A DNA stretch of 64,000 nt, taken from an uncultured Ilumatobacter sp. (GTDB lineage: Bacteria; Actinomycetota; Acidimicrobiia; Acidimicrobiales; Ilumatobacteraceae). The stretch spans positions 1 to 64,000 of the forward strand of contig CAJJBX010000018.1 in NCBI GenBank assembly GCA_905182555.1. Reading direction: 5' to 3'. The notes below the pieces were generated by a model, which was not told the origin of the DNA, made no database searches, and saw only the letters and a list, made by a program, of their open reading frames with translations. A program made the position numbers and the translations under genes. Below, piece by piece: positions 1 through 8,610 of the stretch (positions are counted from its first letter, which is position 1; every line of letters starts with the position of its first letter).

Positions 1-588
1 GCCGTTGTCGAGCGCGGCGACTTTCGGCTCGGCCCAATCGACATGTCGATTGCTTACGGCGACCGGATTGCCCTCGTCGGGGCGAACGGTGCAGGCAAGA
101 CGACGCTGATCAATCTGCTGCTTGGCCGCCTCGGACCGTCGGCGGGTTCAGTGCACCTCGGTCGCAGCGTGCAGGTCGGCGAAATCGAGCAGGCCCGCTC
201 GCATCTGCTTGGTGACGCCACCCTCGTTCGAGCCTTTATGGACGCCGCTGCCGGTACGTCCTCGGCCGACACGATTGCCGACACGCGCACGCTGCTCGCG
301 AAGTTTGGTCTTGGCGCCGAGCACGTCAACCGCCCGGTCGAATCGCTGTCGCCGGGGGAACGGACGCGTGCATCGCTGGCCCTCCTGATGGCCACTGGTG
401 CCAACCTGCTGGTGTTGGACGAACCAACCAACCACCTCGACATCGAAGCAATCGAGCAACTCGAACAGGCCCTCGACACGTTTTGGGGCACGGTGCTCCT
501 TGTCACGCACGATCGGTCGCTCCTCGAACGAGTCCGCTTGACCAGGACATTTCGTCTTTCGGACGGTGCGGTCACCATCGAGTCGTGA
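1..588 (+). CDS. ABC-F family ATPase, C-terminal part (5' end outside window)
   Basis: The reading frame is open from base 1, so the gene begins upstream. What remains is one complete nucleotide-binding domain: Walker A GANGAGKTT near residue 33, signature LSPGERTR, Walker B LLVLDEPTNHLD and the switch histidine in VTHDRSLL. DEPTNHLD and the lack of membrane segments are typical of ABC-F proteins, soluble paired ATPases that act on ribosomes (translation factor or antibiotic resistance types). This is the second of the two expected domains; the linker and first domain are not visible, so the subfamily cannot be decided. It ends about 60 bp before lhr. Confidence 0.85.
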   Translation, partial: AVVERGDFRLGPIDMSIAYGDRIALVGANGAGKTTLINLLLGRLGPSAGSVHLGRSVQVGEIEQARSHLLGDATLVRAFMDAAAGTSSADTIADTRTLLAKFGLGAEHVNRPVESLSPGERTRASLALLMATGANLLVLDEPTNHLDIEAIEQLEQALDTFWGTVLLVTHDRSLLERVRLTRTFRLSDGAVTIES

Positions 589-634
589 GGCTCAGGTCAC
601 CCGTCTGGGCGGAATGGCTATGACAGGCGTTAGA

Positions 635-640
635 TAGTCT
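635..640 (+). promoter_or_regulatory. Predicted -10 element (TAGTCT) for lhr
   Basis: TAGTCT lies six bases before the expected first codon of lhr at 647. The same hexamer with the same six-base spacing precedes the DUF3107 gene (24460, then GTG at 24472). No Shine-Dalgarno is present, so a leaderless transcript is inferred. The first TAG of this element is also the in-frame stop that closes the lhr frame upstream. Confidence 0.5.
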
Positions 641-646
641 CGCCGT

Positions 647-3600
647 ATCGCAGATCACGAGGTCCTCCAGGCGTTCTCGCCGGCAGTCCGAGACTGGTTC
701 GCGAGCTCGTTTCCGGCGCCAACGCCACCACAGATTCAGGGCTGGCCGCACATTCAGGCGGGCGAACACACGCTGATCTGTGCTCCGACTGGCTCCGGTA
801 AAACACTCGCGTCGTTCCTCTCGTCGATCGATCGGCTGACCACTACGCCGCGTCCCGAAGAACGATCGCACCGCACCCGGGTGCTGTACATCTCGCCGCT
901 GCGGGCGTTGGCGTTCGACATCGAGAAGAACTTACGTGCCCCATTGAAAGGCATTGAGTTCGCTGCCGAACGCTTGGGCGAGGGCTTCACCGCCCCGGAA
1001 GTTGGGATGCGCACTGGTGATACGCCCTCCAACGATCGACAGAAGCTGATTCGGCGGCCGCCTGATCTACTCATCACCACTCCCGAGTCGCTGTATTTGA
1101 TGTGCACGTCGGCAGCCCGCGAGACGCTCATCGGCGTGGAAACGGTGATCATCGACGAGATCCACGCAATGGCCACGACCAAGCGCGGCGCTCATCTCGC
1201 GCTCACACTCGAACGGTTGGAACTGATCACTGAGAAGCCTCCGCAACGGATTGGCCTGTCGGCAACCCAGCGGCCGCTCGAAGAGATTGCCGAGTTCCTC
1301 GGTGGGTTCAGCGAACCAGGTGTGCGGCGACCGGTCAAGATCGTCGATGCTGGTATTCGCAAGGATCTCGAAGTCGAGGTGGTCATCCCCCTCGAAGACA
1401 TGTCGAAGCTTGGTCAGAGGCAGCCGGCCGACCTGCAGTCCGGAACTGCTGGGTCCGGTATGGGCGACTCACGTTCGTCGATTTGGCCGAGCATCTACCC
1501 GGAGATTCTCAAACGGATCTTGGCAAACCGGACCACGATCATCTTCTGCAACGCTCGACGAGCAGCCGAACGACTGGCGGCGAAACTCAACGAACTTGCC
1601 GTGCAGGAGGGCATACCGGGCATCGTCGATCCCGAGACCGGTCACATGGTCGAAGAGCTCGTCAGGGCACATCACGGATCGCTGGCACGCGAGCAACGAG
1701 TGGTCATCGAAGACCAACTGAAACGTGGCGAACTCCGCGCCATCGTGGCCACGTCATCGCTCGAACTTGGCATTGATATGGGCGCTGTGGACCTGGTTAT
1801 CCAGGTCGAATCGCCGGGTGCGGTCAGCCGTGGCCTGCAACGCATTGGTCGCGCAGGCCACCAGGTTGGCGAGCCATCGCGAGGGTCGATCTTCCCGAAG
1901 CATCGTGGCGACCTGCTTGAAGCGGCAGTGGTCACGCGTCGAATGATCGACGGTGAGATCGAATCCAGCCGCTACCTCCGCAACCCGCTCGATGTGCTCG
2001 CGCAGCAGATCGTTGCGCACCTCGCAGCAGTCGAAGAATGCACGGTTGCCGAGGTGGCCGATCTGGTGCGGCGCTGCGCGAACTTTGCCGAGATCTCCGA
2101 CGATCTGCTGAGCAACGTGCTCGACCTACTTTCGGGTCGGTACCCGAGCGAAGAGTTCAGTGAACTCCGGCCGCGCATCGTGTGGGACCGGGTCAACGAC
2201 ACGCTGCGGGCCCGCGAGGGTTCCAAGCGGCTGGCCGTCACATCGGGTGGCACGATTCCCGACCGTGGATTGTTCGGTGTTTTCCTTCCCGATGGCACCC
2301 GCGTTGGCGAGCTCGATGAGGAAATGGTCTACGAGTCGCGTCCTGGCGAAACCTTCGTACTCGGAGCCTCAACCTGGCGGATCGAAGACATCACCTACGA
2401 ACGCGTCACCGTGACTCCGGCTCCGGGGCAGCCTGGCAAGATGCCGTTTTGGCACGGCGATCGGCCTGGTCGGCCGCTGGAACTCGGCCGGGCACTCGGT
2501 GGCTTCGTTCGAGAGATCCACGAACTCGACGACAAATCAGCCCACAGCCGGATGATGGAGCACTACCGGCTCGACGCGTTCGCTGCGAGCAACCTGGTCT
2601 CCTATATCGGTGAGCAGGTCGAGGCTACAGGTGCGGTCCCGGACGATCGAACGATCATCGTCGAGCGATTCCGTGACGAAATCGGTGACTGGCGGATCTG
2701 CATTCTCAGCCCGTTCGGCACGCCGGTCCACGCGCCGTGGGCCATGGCGATCGAGCGTCGGTTGATGGAGCAGTACGACATTCCGGTCGAAACAATGTGG
2801 GGTGACGACGGCATGGTGCTGCGGCTACCCGAGTCGGCCGACGAGTTGCCGCTTGAAGCCATTCTCATCGACCCGGAAGACATCCACGAGCTCGTGGTCG
2901 AGATGCTCCCGCAAACGGCACTCTTCGCTGCTCGCTTCCGTGAGTGCGCCGGTCGAGCCCTGCTGTTGCCGCGTCGTCGCCCTGACAAGCGCACGCCGCT
3001 CTGGCAACAGCGCCAGAAGGCCGCTGACCTGTTGGCCGTCGCGTCGAAGTATCCGACGTTCCCAATCTTGTTGGAGGCCTCGCGCGAGTGCCTCCAAGAC
3101 GTGTTCGACGTCCCGGCGCTGCGCGAAGTACTCAGCGACTTGCGAAGTCGCAAGGTGCGCGTGGTCAGCGTCGACACTGCCAAGGCCAGCCCGATGGCCT
3201 CGAGCCTGCTGTTCAATTGGATTGCTGCGTACATGTATGAAGGCGACGCCCCGCTTGCCGAACGGCGCGCTGCGGCACTTGCCCTCGACCGTGATCTGCT
3301 GCGCGATCTGCTCGGTGCCGAAGAGCTGCGCGATCTGCTCGACCCCGAGGTGCTTGCCGATGTCGAGCTGCAACTGCAGTGCCTGACACCCGGTCGCAGG
3401 GCGCGCAGCGCTGACGAGTTGCATGATGTGCTGCGCAAGGTGGGCGATCTGTCGGCAGCCGAAATTGACCTGCGTTGCCGATCCGCAGCCGACGAAGCGG
3501 CGGCAGCACGCGAAATGCAAGCGGCCGACAGCGAAAGAGCCGATAGCGAAGCTGGCGTCGAGATCGCACCAATCGAGCACGCCCGTGCCGGTCAACCGAA

Positions 3601-5278
3601 CGAACGGGCCGTGGAGTGGCTGCGACAGCTGCTCCGTGAGAAGCGCGCCATCGAGATTTCGGTGGCTGGCGAAGTCCGCTACGCGGCCGGCGAAGACGCA
3701 GCGCGGTATCGCGATGCACTCGGGTGCGCGATTCCGCTCGGTTTACCAATGGCGTTCACCGAGCCGGTGGCGCGGCCCCTCGAAGAACTCGTGGGCCGGT
3801 TTGCCCGTACCCACGGCCCGTTCGTCAACACCGACGTGGCCCGTCGATTCGGGGCACCGCCAGAGCGCATTGCCGGTGCGCTGGCGGCGCTTGAGGGTGA
3901 AGATCGGGTGGTCCTCGGTGAGTTCCGGCCCGAGGGTGTCTCTCGCGAGTTTTGTGAGGTCGATGTCTTGCGCCAGCTGCGTCGTCGGTCGCTGGCGTCG
4001 CTGCGTAAAGAGGTCGAGCCGGTTGAACAGGCTGCGTTTGCCCGGTTCCTCCCGGCGTGGCACAACATCCCGGCCGAACGGCGCGGGATGGACAGCCTCG
4101 TCGAATCGCTCGGCATGCTCACTGGCGCTGCGCTGGTCGCTTCAACAATCGAGGCCGACGTGTTGCCGGCCCGTGTGCGCGGGTTTCGCCCGTCGATGCT
4201 CGATGAGCTGTGCACGGCAGGCGAGTTGGTGTGGATCGGTGCCGGCGCGGTTGGCGCAAAAGATGGTCGTATCCGCCTCTGTTTTGCCGATCAGCTGGCG
4301 CTGCTGTCGCCCGGCTGGGAAGAACGTGAGCGCCCCGAAGGTGCGATTCACGATGCGATCCGAACGTTGCTTGCCGAGCGTGGCGCGAGTTTTTGGGGCC
4401 AACTGCGTGCAGCGGCGCCTGGATCGCTCGACCCGGAAATCCTTGCTGCGCTCTGGGACCTCGTCTGGGCGGGCGAGGTCACCAATGATTCACTCGCGCC
4501 ATTGCGGGCTGTGCTGGGTGGTGCCAAGGTCAAGGCCGGCTCAAAAAACTCGACGAACTCGACAGCGCGCCGCGGTGGTCGGCCTCGCCCGGGTCGGTTG
4601 AACCGCATCGGGCCGCCTGCCGGGCAGGGTCGGTGGAGCCTGGTCGCTCCGCTGCTGCTTCCGGCAGTCCACCCGACCGAAGCGTCACATGCACAGGCGC
4701 TGCAAATGGTCGAGCGGTACGGCGTCGTCACCCGCGAAGCCGTCCTGGCCGAGGGCATTGCCGGGGGCTTCACCAGCGTCTACGGGGTTCTGAAGGTGCT
4801 CGAAGAGCGGGGCCAGATCCGCCGTGGATACTTCGTCGACGGTCTGGGGGCGGCCCAGTTCGCAGTGCCTGGGGCCGTGGATCGGTTGCGCGCTGCACGC
4901 GAAACGCCCGACCCGCTCTTGCACCCCGAGAACGTTCCCGACCCGATCGTGCTGGCCACCACCGACCCGGCTCAGCCGTTCGGTGGGGCACTCGACTGGC
5001 CCGCCACGGCAGGCCGGCCTGCCCGGAATGTGTCGTCGGTGACGGTGCTGCGCGCCGGTGAGCCGTTGGTCTGGTTCGACAAGCGCGGTCACCACCTCGT
5101 GACGTTCCCGAATGCGTTGATCGACACCAGCTGGATTGGGGCGCTGAAGATGCTCGTCACCGACGGACGGATGAAATTGCTCATCGGCAAGGTCAACGGC
5201 AACACCCGGCTGATCGTTGAGGAGACGCGTAAGTTACTGACCTTCGCGGGGGAGGGCGCTGAGCCCACCGCGGCATGA
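647..5278 (+). CDS. lhr: Lhr-type ATP-dependent DNA helicase
   Basis: Large superfamily 2 helicase used in DNA repair; about 1543 residues, normal for bacterial Lhr. The N-terminal half has motif I APTGSGKT (about residues 48-55), DEIH box IIDEIHAM, motif III SATQR, and motif VI QRIGRAGH; the long C-terminal half is the Lhr-specific winged-helix and accessory region. The frame is homologous back to about base 656 (HEVLQAFSPAVRDWF), but from the in-frame TAG at 635 to the GTG at 881 there is no ATG, GTG or TTG. The GTG at 881 lies after motif I and cannot be the true start. ATC at 647 sits exactly where a leaderless start is expected, so it is used here; a base error for ATG is the alternative. 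It converges on the carotenoid oxygenase gene. Confidence 0.85.
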   Translation: MADHEVLQAFSPAVRDWFASSFPAPTPPQIQGWPHIQAGEHTLICAPTGSGKTLASFLSSIDRLTTTPRPEERSHRTRVLYISPLRALAFDIEKNLRAPLKGIEFAAERLGEGFTAPEVGMRTGDTPSNDRQKLIRRPPDLLITTPESLYLMCTSAARETLIGVETVIIDEIHAMATTKRGAHLALTLERLELITEKPPQRIGLSATQRPLEEIAEFLGGFSEPGVRRPVKIVDAGIRKDLEVEVVIPLEDMSKLGQRQPADLQSGTAGSGMGDSRSSIWPSIYPEILKRILANRTTIIFCNARRAAERLAAKLNELAVQEGIPGIVDPETGHMVEELVRAHHGSLAREQRVVIEDQLKRGELRAIVATSSLELGIDMGAVDLVIQVESPGAVSRGLQRIGRAGHQVGEPSRGSIFPKHRGDLLEAAVVTRRMIDGEIESSRYLRNPLDVLAQQIVAHLAAVEECTVAEVADLVRRCANFAEISDDLLSNVLDLLSGRYPSEEFSELRPRIVWDRVNDTLRAREGSKRLAVTSGGTIPDRGLFGVFLPDGTRVGELDEEMVYESRPGETFVLGASTWRIEDITYERVTVTPAPGQPGKMPFWHGDRPGRPLELGRALGGFVREIHELDDKSAHSRMMEHYRLDAFAASNLVSYIGEQVEATGAVPDDRTIIVERFRDEIGDWRICILSPFGTPVHAPWAMAIERRLMEQYDIPVETMWGDDGMVLRLPESADELPLEAILIDPEDIHELVVEMLPQTALFAARFRECAGRALLLPRRRPDKRTPLWQQRQKAADLLAVASKYPTFPILLEASRECLQDVFDVPALREVLSDLRSRKVRVVSVDTAKASPMASSLLFNWIAAYMYEGDAPLAERRAAALALDRDLLRDLLGAEELRDLLDPEVLADVELQLQCLTPGRRARSADELHDVLRKVGDLSAAEIDLRCRSAADEAAAAREMQAADSERADSEAGVEIAPIEHARAGQPNERAVEWLRQLLREKRAIEISVAGEVRYAAGEDAARYRDALGCAIPLGLPMAFTEPVARPLEELVGRFARTHGPFVNTDVARRFGAPPERIAGALAALEGEDRVVLGEFRPEGVSREFCEVDVLRQLRRRSLASLRKEVEPVEQAAFARFLPAWHNIPAERRGMDSLVESLGMLTGAALVASTIEADVLPARVRGFRPSMLDELCTAGELVWIGAGAVGAKDGRIRLCFADQLALLSPGWEERERPEGAIHDAIRTLLAERGASFWGQLRAAAPGSLDPEILAALWDLVWAGEVTNDSLAPLRAVLGGAKVKAGSKNSTNSTARRGGRPRPGRLNRIGPPAGQGRWSLVAPLLLPAVHPTEASHAQALQMVERYGVVTREAVLAEGIAGGFTSVYGVLKVLEERGQIRRGYFVDGLGAAQFAVPGAVDRLRAARETPDPLLHPENVPDPIVLATTDPAQPFGGALDWPATAGRPARNVSSVTVLRAGEPLVWFDKRGHHLVTFPNALIDTSWIGALKMLVTDGRMKLLIGKVNGNTRLIVEETRKLLTFAGEGAEPTAA

Positions 5279-5302
5279 CGTACCGCGGCTGACGCCAGCG
5301 AA

Positions 5303-6667
5303 TTAGTTCGGTGTCACCGAGGCGTCGGGGACCCAGTTGCCGTGGAAGCCGAATGGCACCCGCTGGGGGAGTGCGATTCGGGCAACTTCGCCGCGCCCGA
5401 GGTCTTCGGCGTCGAGCACGCAGAGATCGCTCGAGTCGGTCGTGGCGTCGTATGCGACGGTGAGCAGCCAACCGGCGTCTTCGGCCGTGCCATCGGCCTT
5501 CGGCACAAAGACCGGTTCGGCGCCACCGCGACCTGGTCCGTACTCGTATGCCTCGACGGTGCCGGTTTCAAAGTCGGTTTTGAGGGTGGCGCCATGCAGG
5601 TTGGCCTCGCCAGCCGGCAGAACCTCAGACGTGTATCCAAAGCGATGCTGCTTGAGACCGAAGCGGGGGTTGTGGCGGGGGAACTCCTGGGGTCGATCGC
5701 TGATTCGCGTCTCGGTCACCCGGCGGGTTGCCGGGTCGATCACCCAGCGGTCGAGGGTCGGGGGAGCCTCGGCGAAGGGGCCCTGTCGGTCCTCGACCAT
5801 GAGGTTGTCGTACCGGCAAAGGTCAACCACGACGGTTCCGTCAGCGGCGTCGTATGCGTTCAAGGGGTGGAACACGTAGCAGGGGTCGACGTCGCACCAC
5901 ACGATGTCGGCTGCCGTGCCGTTGCGGGCAAGGAGCCCGACCCGTGCCGCACGGTCAGGATTCCACTTGAACGGGAAGAGATAGCCCTCGACGAGGACGT
6001 CCATGTTGACTGTCACTGGGAGGTCGTAGATGATGGCGTACTTGTCGGTCAGTGACATGTCGTGCATCATTGGCATGTCGGCCACCGGGATGGCGAGGTT
6101 CTTGGTCACGTGCCCGTCACTGCCGACGACCGTGTAGTTCACGTGGTCGATGAGATCGGGCCAGTGGTAGTTCATCGAGTGCAGTTCGCCCGTGGCCGAG
6201 TCGTACTTCGGGTGGGCTGTGAAGGGGCCGTCGAGGGTGCCGTGGAACGGATTGATGCTGCGCGACTCGAGGTCGTAGCTCACCTCGACAGGCGGGTTGC
6301 CGCCCTCGACCATCGCCCACGTGGTGCCGGCAAAACCGCCGACGTTGGTGTTGGCGCCAAAGAGCCCGGCAACACGATCCGCGCTGTCGAGCACCCAGCG
6401 GTTCTTGTACCACTCGGCCTTGCCGCCGCGGAGCCGAACACCGTGCACCATGCCCTGACCGAGGAACCAGTGATGCTTAACGGCGTCGTCGACGGACTCC
6501 GGGTTCGGACCATTGCGGAGCCAGCGACCTTCGAGCTCAACCGGGATTTCGCCGACGACGGGCAGGTCATGTGCCGTGACTTCGGATTCCACCGGGGCGA
6601 AATTGCCCGCGAGGTACTTGTTCTCGATGTTCGGGCGGCTCTGCAGGTCAGTCATGAGGCGTTCCAT
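5303..6667 (-). CDS. Carotenoid oxygenase family protein (retinal pigment epithelial membrane protein type)
   Basis: Predicted non-haem iron dioxygenase that cleaves a conjugated double bond in carotenoids, apocarotenoids or stilbenes; 454 residues, typical for the family. The four iron-binding histidines of the seven-bladed propeller fold can be assigned: TAHPKYD, MMHDMSLT, YVFHPLN and, near the C-terminus, GFHGNWVPD. The N-terminal LRNGPNP and HWFLGQGMVHG motifs are also family hallmarks. Start could be the Met at 6667 or the fifth codon at 6655; neither has a convincing ribosome site. No carotenoid synthesis genes are nearby, so the substrate is open. The convergent lhr gene ends 24 bp away. 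Confidence 0.88.
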   Translation of the reverse strand: MERLMTDLQSRPNIENKYLAGNFAPVESEVTAHDLPVVGEIPVELEGRWLRNGPNPESVDDAVKHHWFLGQGMVHGVRLRGGKAEWYKNRWVLDSADRVAGLFGANTNVGGFAGTTWAMVEGGNPPVEVSYDLESRSINPFHGTLDGPFTAHPKYDSATGELHSMNYHWPDLIDHVNYTVVGSDGHVTKNLAIPVADMPMMHDMSLTDKYAIIYDLPVTVNMDVLVEGYLFPFKWNPDRAARVGLLARNGTAADIVWCDVDPCYVFHPLNAYDAADGTVVVDLCRYDNLMVEDRQGPFAEAPPTLDRWVIDPATRRVTETRISDRPQEFPRHNPRFGLKQHRFGYTSEVLPAGEANLHGATLKTDFETGTVEAYEYGPGRGGAEPVFVPKADGTAEDAGWLLTVAYDATTDSSDLCVLDAEDLGRGEVARIALPQRVPFGFHGNWVPDASVTPN

Positions 6668-6748
6668 TTCGGGGAGAGCATTTCGGGAAGAGGTGTAGAT
6701 CTGGCAACCAACAGTGGGGCCGATGCCCTGCCAGACGGAAAACCCAGG

Positions 6749-6799
6749 GTTTGCGTCGACGTTTCCGTTGGACGGTCCAACGGAAACGTCGACGCAAAC
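6749..6799. repeat. 51-bp near-perfect palindrome (GTTTGCGTCGA family)
   Basis: Two 25-base arms, perfect complements, flank a single central G. The outer 11 bases (GTTTGCGTCGA and its complement) recur as the ends of a diverged 50-bp element at 43388-43437. It lies between a carotenoid oxygenase start and a tetR stop, outside coding sequence. There is no T-tract, so it is not a standard terminator. It may be a REP-like or mobile palindromic unit. Confidence 0.85.
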
Positions 6800-6814
6800 A
6801 AGGATGGGCGGGTG

Positions 6815-7399
6815 CTACTTAGGGGAGACGGCGCGGAGGCCGGCCCAGGCGAGGGCGCTGACTTCGGCGGCGATCTCGTCGGGGTCGAACTCGTCACCCA
6901 ACTCGACAAGCCGGCGGCTGGCACCTTCGGCGAGGCCGACAAGTGCGTGGGCCAATGTCTTGCGGTGGGATTCATCGATGTCGACGGCAATCAGCGGCGC
7001 AATGGCCTGTGCAGAGTCGGCGGTGATCTGGCGAACCGCGTCATTGAACTCGTCGTCACGTCGAGAGCCTGATCCGAAGAGCAGACGGAAGCCGTCGTGG
7101 TCTTCGGCAACCCAGCGAAAGTAGGCCCGGAAACCGAGCTCGGTCGTGCTTTTGCCGTCGGTTGCTTCAGCGGTGGCTTTGGCGATGTTGTTTCGCAGGC
7201 GGTTGCCGACCTCGGCAATCAACGCCTGATACAGATCGCGCTTGGAATCGAAGTGCTGATACAGCACTGGCTTTGTCACGCCGGCGGCATCGGCGACGTC
7301 GTTCATCGACGCACCGTGGAACCCAGCGTTGGCAAAAACCTCGAGAGCAACATCGAGGATCTGCTCGCGACGGGCAGGGGCGGAAAGACGTTGAGACAT
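6815..7399 (-). CDS. TetR/AcrR family transcriptional regulator
   Basis: 194 residues. The N-terminal helix-turn-helix is clear: ARREQILDVALEVFANAGF, then MNDVADAAGVTKPVLYQHF with the usual YxHF end of the recognition helix. The C-terminal ligand domain is diverged, so the effector is unknown. The start at 7399 places the HTH at the usual distance from the N-terminus; the frame stays open upstream to 7492 but that part looks non-coding. A perfect palindrome lies 5 bp upstream (7404-7419) and overlaps a candidate -10 hexamer TACCAT on this strand, so autorepression is likely. Fatty-acid-type regulation is possible given the nearby enoyl-CoA hydratase, but this is only context. Confidence 0.88.
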   Translation of the reverse strand: MSQRLSAPARREQILDVALEVFANAGFHGASMNDVADAAGVTKPVLYQHFDSKRDLYQALIAEVGNRLRNNIAKATAEATDGKSTTELGFRAYFRWVAEDHDGFRLLFGSGSRRDDEFNDAVRQITADSAQAIAPLIAVDIDESHRKTLAHALVGLAEGASRRLVELGDEFDPDEIAAEVSALAWAGLRAVSPK

Positions 7400-7403
7400 G
7401 GGA

Positions 7404-7419
7404 GTTACCACATGGTAAC
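7404..7419. promoter_or_regulatory. Probable TetR operator, GTTACCA-CA-TGGTAAC
   Basis: Perfect 7-bp inverted repeat separated by two bases, directly upstream of the tetR start. On the minus strand it contains TACCAT, a TANNNT-type -10 element 12 bases before the start codon. Operator overlap with the gene's own promoter is the classic arrangement for TetR autorepression. Confidence 0.7.
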
Positions 7420-7445
7420 CGGCAACAAGGGCTCTGTGAAAGAGT

Positions 7446-7745
7446 TCAGAGACCGCGTTCGCGGTCGTCGCGGTCAGCGGCCTTGACGGCATAGCCGAGG
7501 ATGATCGACGGTGCGAGCAGAACGCAGCCGATCACCAGCGAAATGATCACCAGCGTTGCCATCACCGAGGTGAACCCGAAGGCGAACGCCATAAAGAACA
7601 GTGCCATTGCAAGCGCGACGAACAGATAGCCGACGCGGTTGGCGAGCAAAGTCCACTTTGCGATCTTGGCGCGCTTGATGCGGACAGGATCAGTTGACGG
7701 GGCAATCGGCGCAGCCGCTTGGGATTCAGGTTCGGTATTCGACAT
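7446..7745 (-). CDS. Small conserved-looking membrane protein, unknown function
   Basis: 99 residues. A polar, proline- and serine-rich N-terminus (about 22 residues) and basic RIKRAKIAKW segment precede two hydrophobic stretches, roughly residues 32-55 and 60-88, with a charged C-terminus ending DRDDRERGL. This looks like a two-helix integral membrane protein with both ends in the cytoplasm. I do not recognise a named family. Its start is divergent from the small coupled ORF and enoyl-CoA hydratase; the promoter region between them is only about 10 bp, so the two promoters overlap. It runs in the same direction as tetR and ends 47 bp before it. Confidence 0.7.
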   Translation of the reverse strand: MSNTEPESQAAAPIAPSTDPVRIKRAKIAKWTLLANRVGYLFVALAMALFFMAFAFGFTSVMATLVIISLVIGCVLLAPSIILGYAVKAADRDDRERGL

Positions 7746-7750
7746 ACAGT
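7745..7750 (+). promoter_or_regulatory. Predicted -10 element (TACAGT) for leaderless coupled ORF and enoyl-CoA hydratase
   Basis: TACAGT, then six bases, then ATG at 7757. This is the same TANNNT-N6-start arrangement seen before metA, DUF3107, ferredoxin and deoC in this window. Confidence 0.45.
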
Positions 7751-7756
7751 CCCACC

Positions 7757-7828
7757 ATGCTACGAGTCGGTCACCAGCAATTCATGACGCTTCCGAATTG
7801 GACGCAACCAAGTCGGTCGCAGCGATGA
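7757..7828 (+). CDS. Possible 23-codon leaderless leader ORF coupled to enoyl-CoA hydratase
   Basis: ATG at 7757 follows a TACAGT element at N6 spacing, and the 23-residue frame ends in TGA at 7826-7828, overlapping the ATG (7825) of the enoyl-CoA hydratase in an ATGA arrangement. The hydratase itself has no Shine-Dalgarno, so ribosomes finishing this ORF could re-initiate there. The peptide has no recognised motif. The evidence is positional only. Confidence 0.35.
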   Translation: MLRVGHQQFMTLPNWTQPSRSQR

Positions 7829-8565
7829 CCGTGCACGTGGAGCGTGACGGCCGAGTCACGATCATCACCCTCGATCGGTCCGAACGACGCAATGCCATCG
7901 ATCACCCAACATTGCTTGAACTCCTCGACGCTCAGCGGGAGATTGCTTCGCGCGCTCCGAGCGAGACGCGAGCAGTGATCCTGACCGGGGCCGCGCCAGC
8001 CTTTAGCGCTGGCGCCGACCTGAACGGTGTCGAAGAGGGCCAGTTCACGACGGATTTGCAGGCCGTGCTTCGAGGATTCGGTGCGCTTCCGGTACCGGTG
8101 ATCGCAGCGATCGACGGCCCGGCGCTTGGTGCCGGCACACAGCTGGTGATTGCTGCTGATCTCCGCATCGCTACACCTTCGAGCCAACTCGGCATCCCGG
8201 CGGCGCGGCTCGGGATTTCCATCGACCATTGGACGATTCGCCGACTGGCGCAGGAGTTCTCGCCGTCGGTTGCACGAGCGATGCTCGTCGGCACCGAGAA
8301 CTACTCAGCCGAACGGCTGCACACGCTCGGCGGCATCCATCGCCTCGGCGACCTGTCCGATGCCAAGGAATGGGCGCAACGTCTCGCTCGGTTCGCACCG
8401 CTGACCGTCGTGGCTCACAAGCTTGGGCTGGAGACTTTGGGATCCGAGCCAGATGAGGATGCTGCGTTCGAATCGGCGCGCCGAACGGCGTGGGCGAGCG
8501 CAGACGCCGACGAGGGCCGCACCGCTTTCCTCGAAAAGCGTTCCGCCAACTTCACGGCCACCTGA
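7825..8565 (+). CDS. Enoyl-CoA hydratase/isomerase family protein
   Basis: Crotonase-fold enzyme of 246 residues acting on acyl-CoA thioesters, probably in beta-oxidation or a related degradative pathway. The oxyanion-hole segments are present: FSAGADLNG and DGPALGAGTQLVIAADLRIA. The position of the usual first catalytic Glu is not conserved in an obvious way, so hydratase activity is less certain than the fold. The start at 7825 matches the family N-terminus (VHVERDGRVTIITLDRSERRNAID); there is no other in-frame Met back to 7639. Translation may be coupled to the short ORF ending at 7828. Confidence 0.88.
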   Translation: MTVHVERDGRVTIITLDRSERRNAIDHPTLLELLDAQREIASRAPSETRAVILTGAAPAFSAGADLNGVEEGQFTTDLQAVLRGFGALPVPVIAAIDGPALGAGTQLVIAADLRIATPSSQLGIPAARLGISIDHWTIRRLAQEFSPSVARAMLVGTENYSAERLHTLGGIHRLGDLSDAKEWAQRLARFAPLTVVAHKLGLETLGSEPDEDAAFESARRTAWASADADEGRTAFLEKRSANFTAT

Positions 8566-8610
8566 CTGGCGGCGAACCGACCCGTCGATCGCTGCATGAG
8601 AGCGACCGGA

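Noticed and set aside
881-890. GTG 881 as the start of lhr
   Set aside because: It would remove the helicase Walker A motif encoded upstream in the same open frame.
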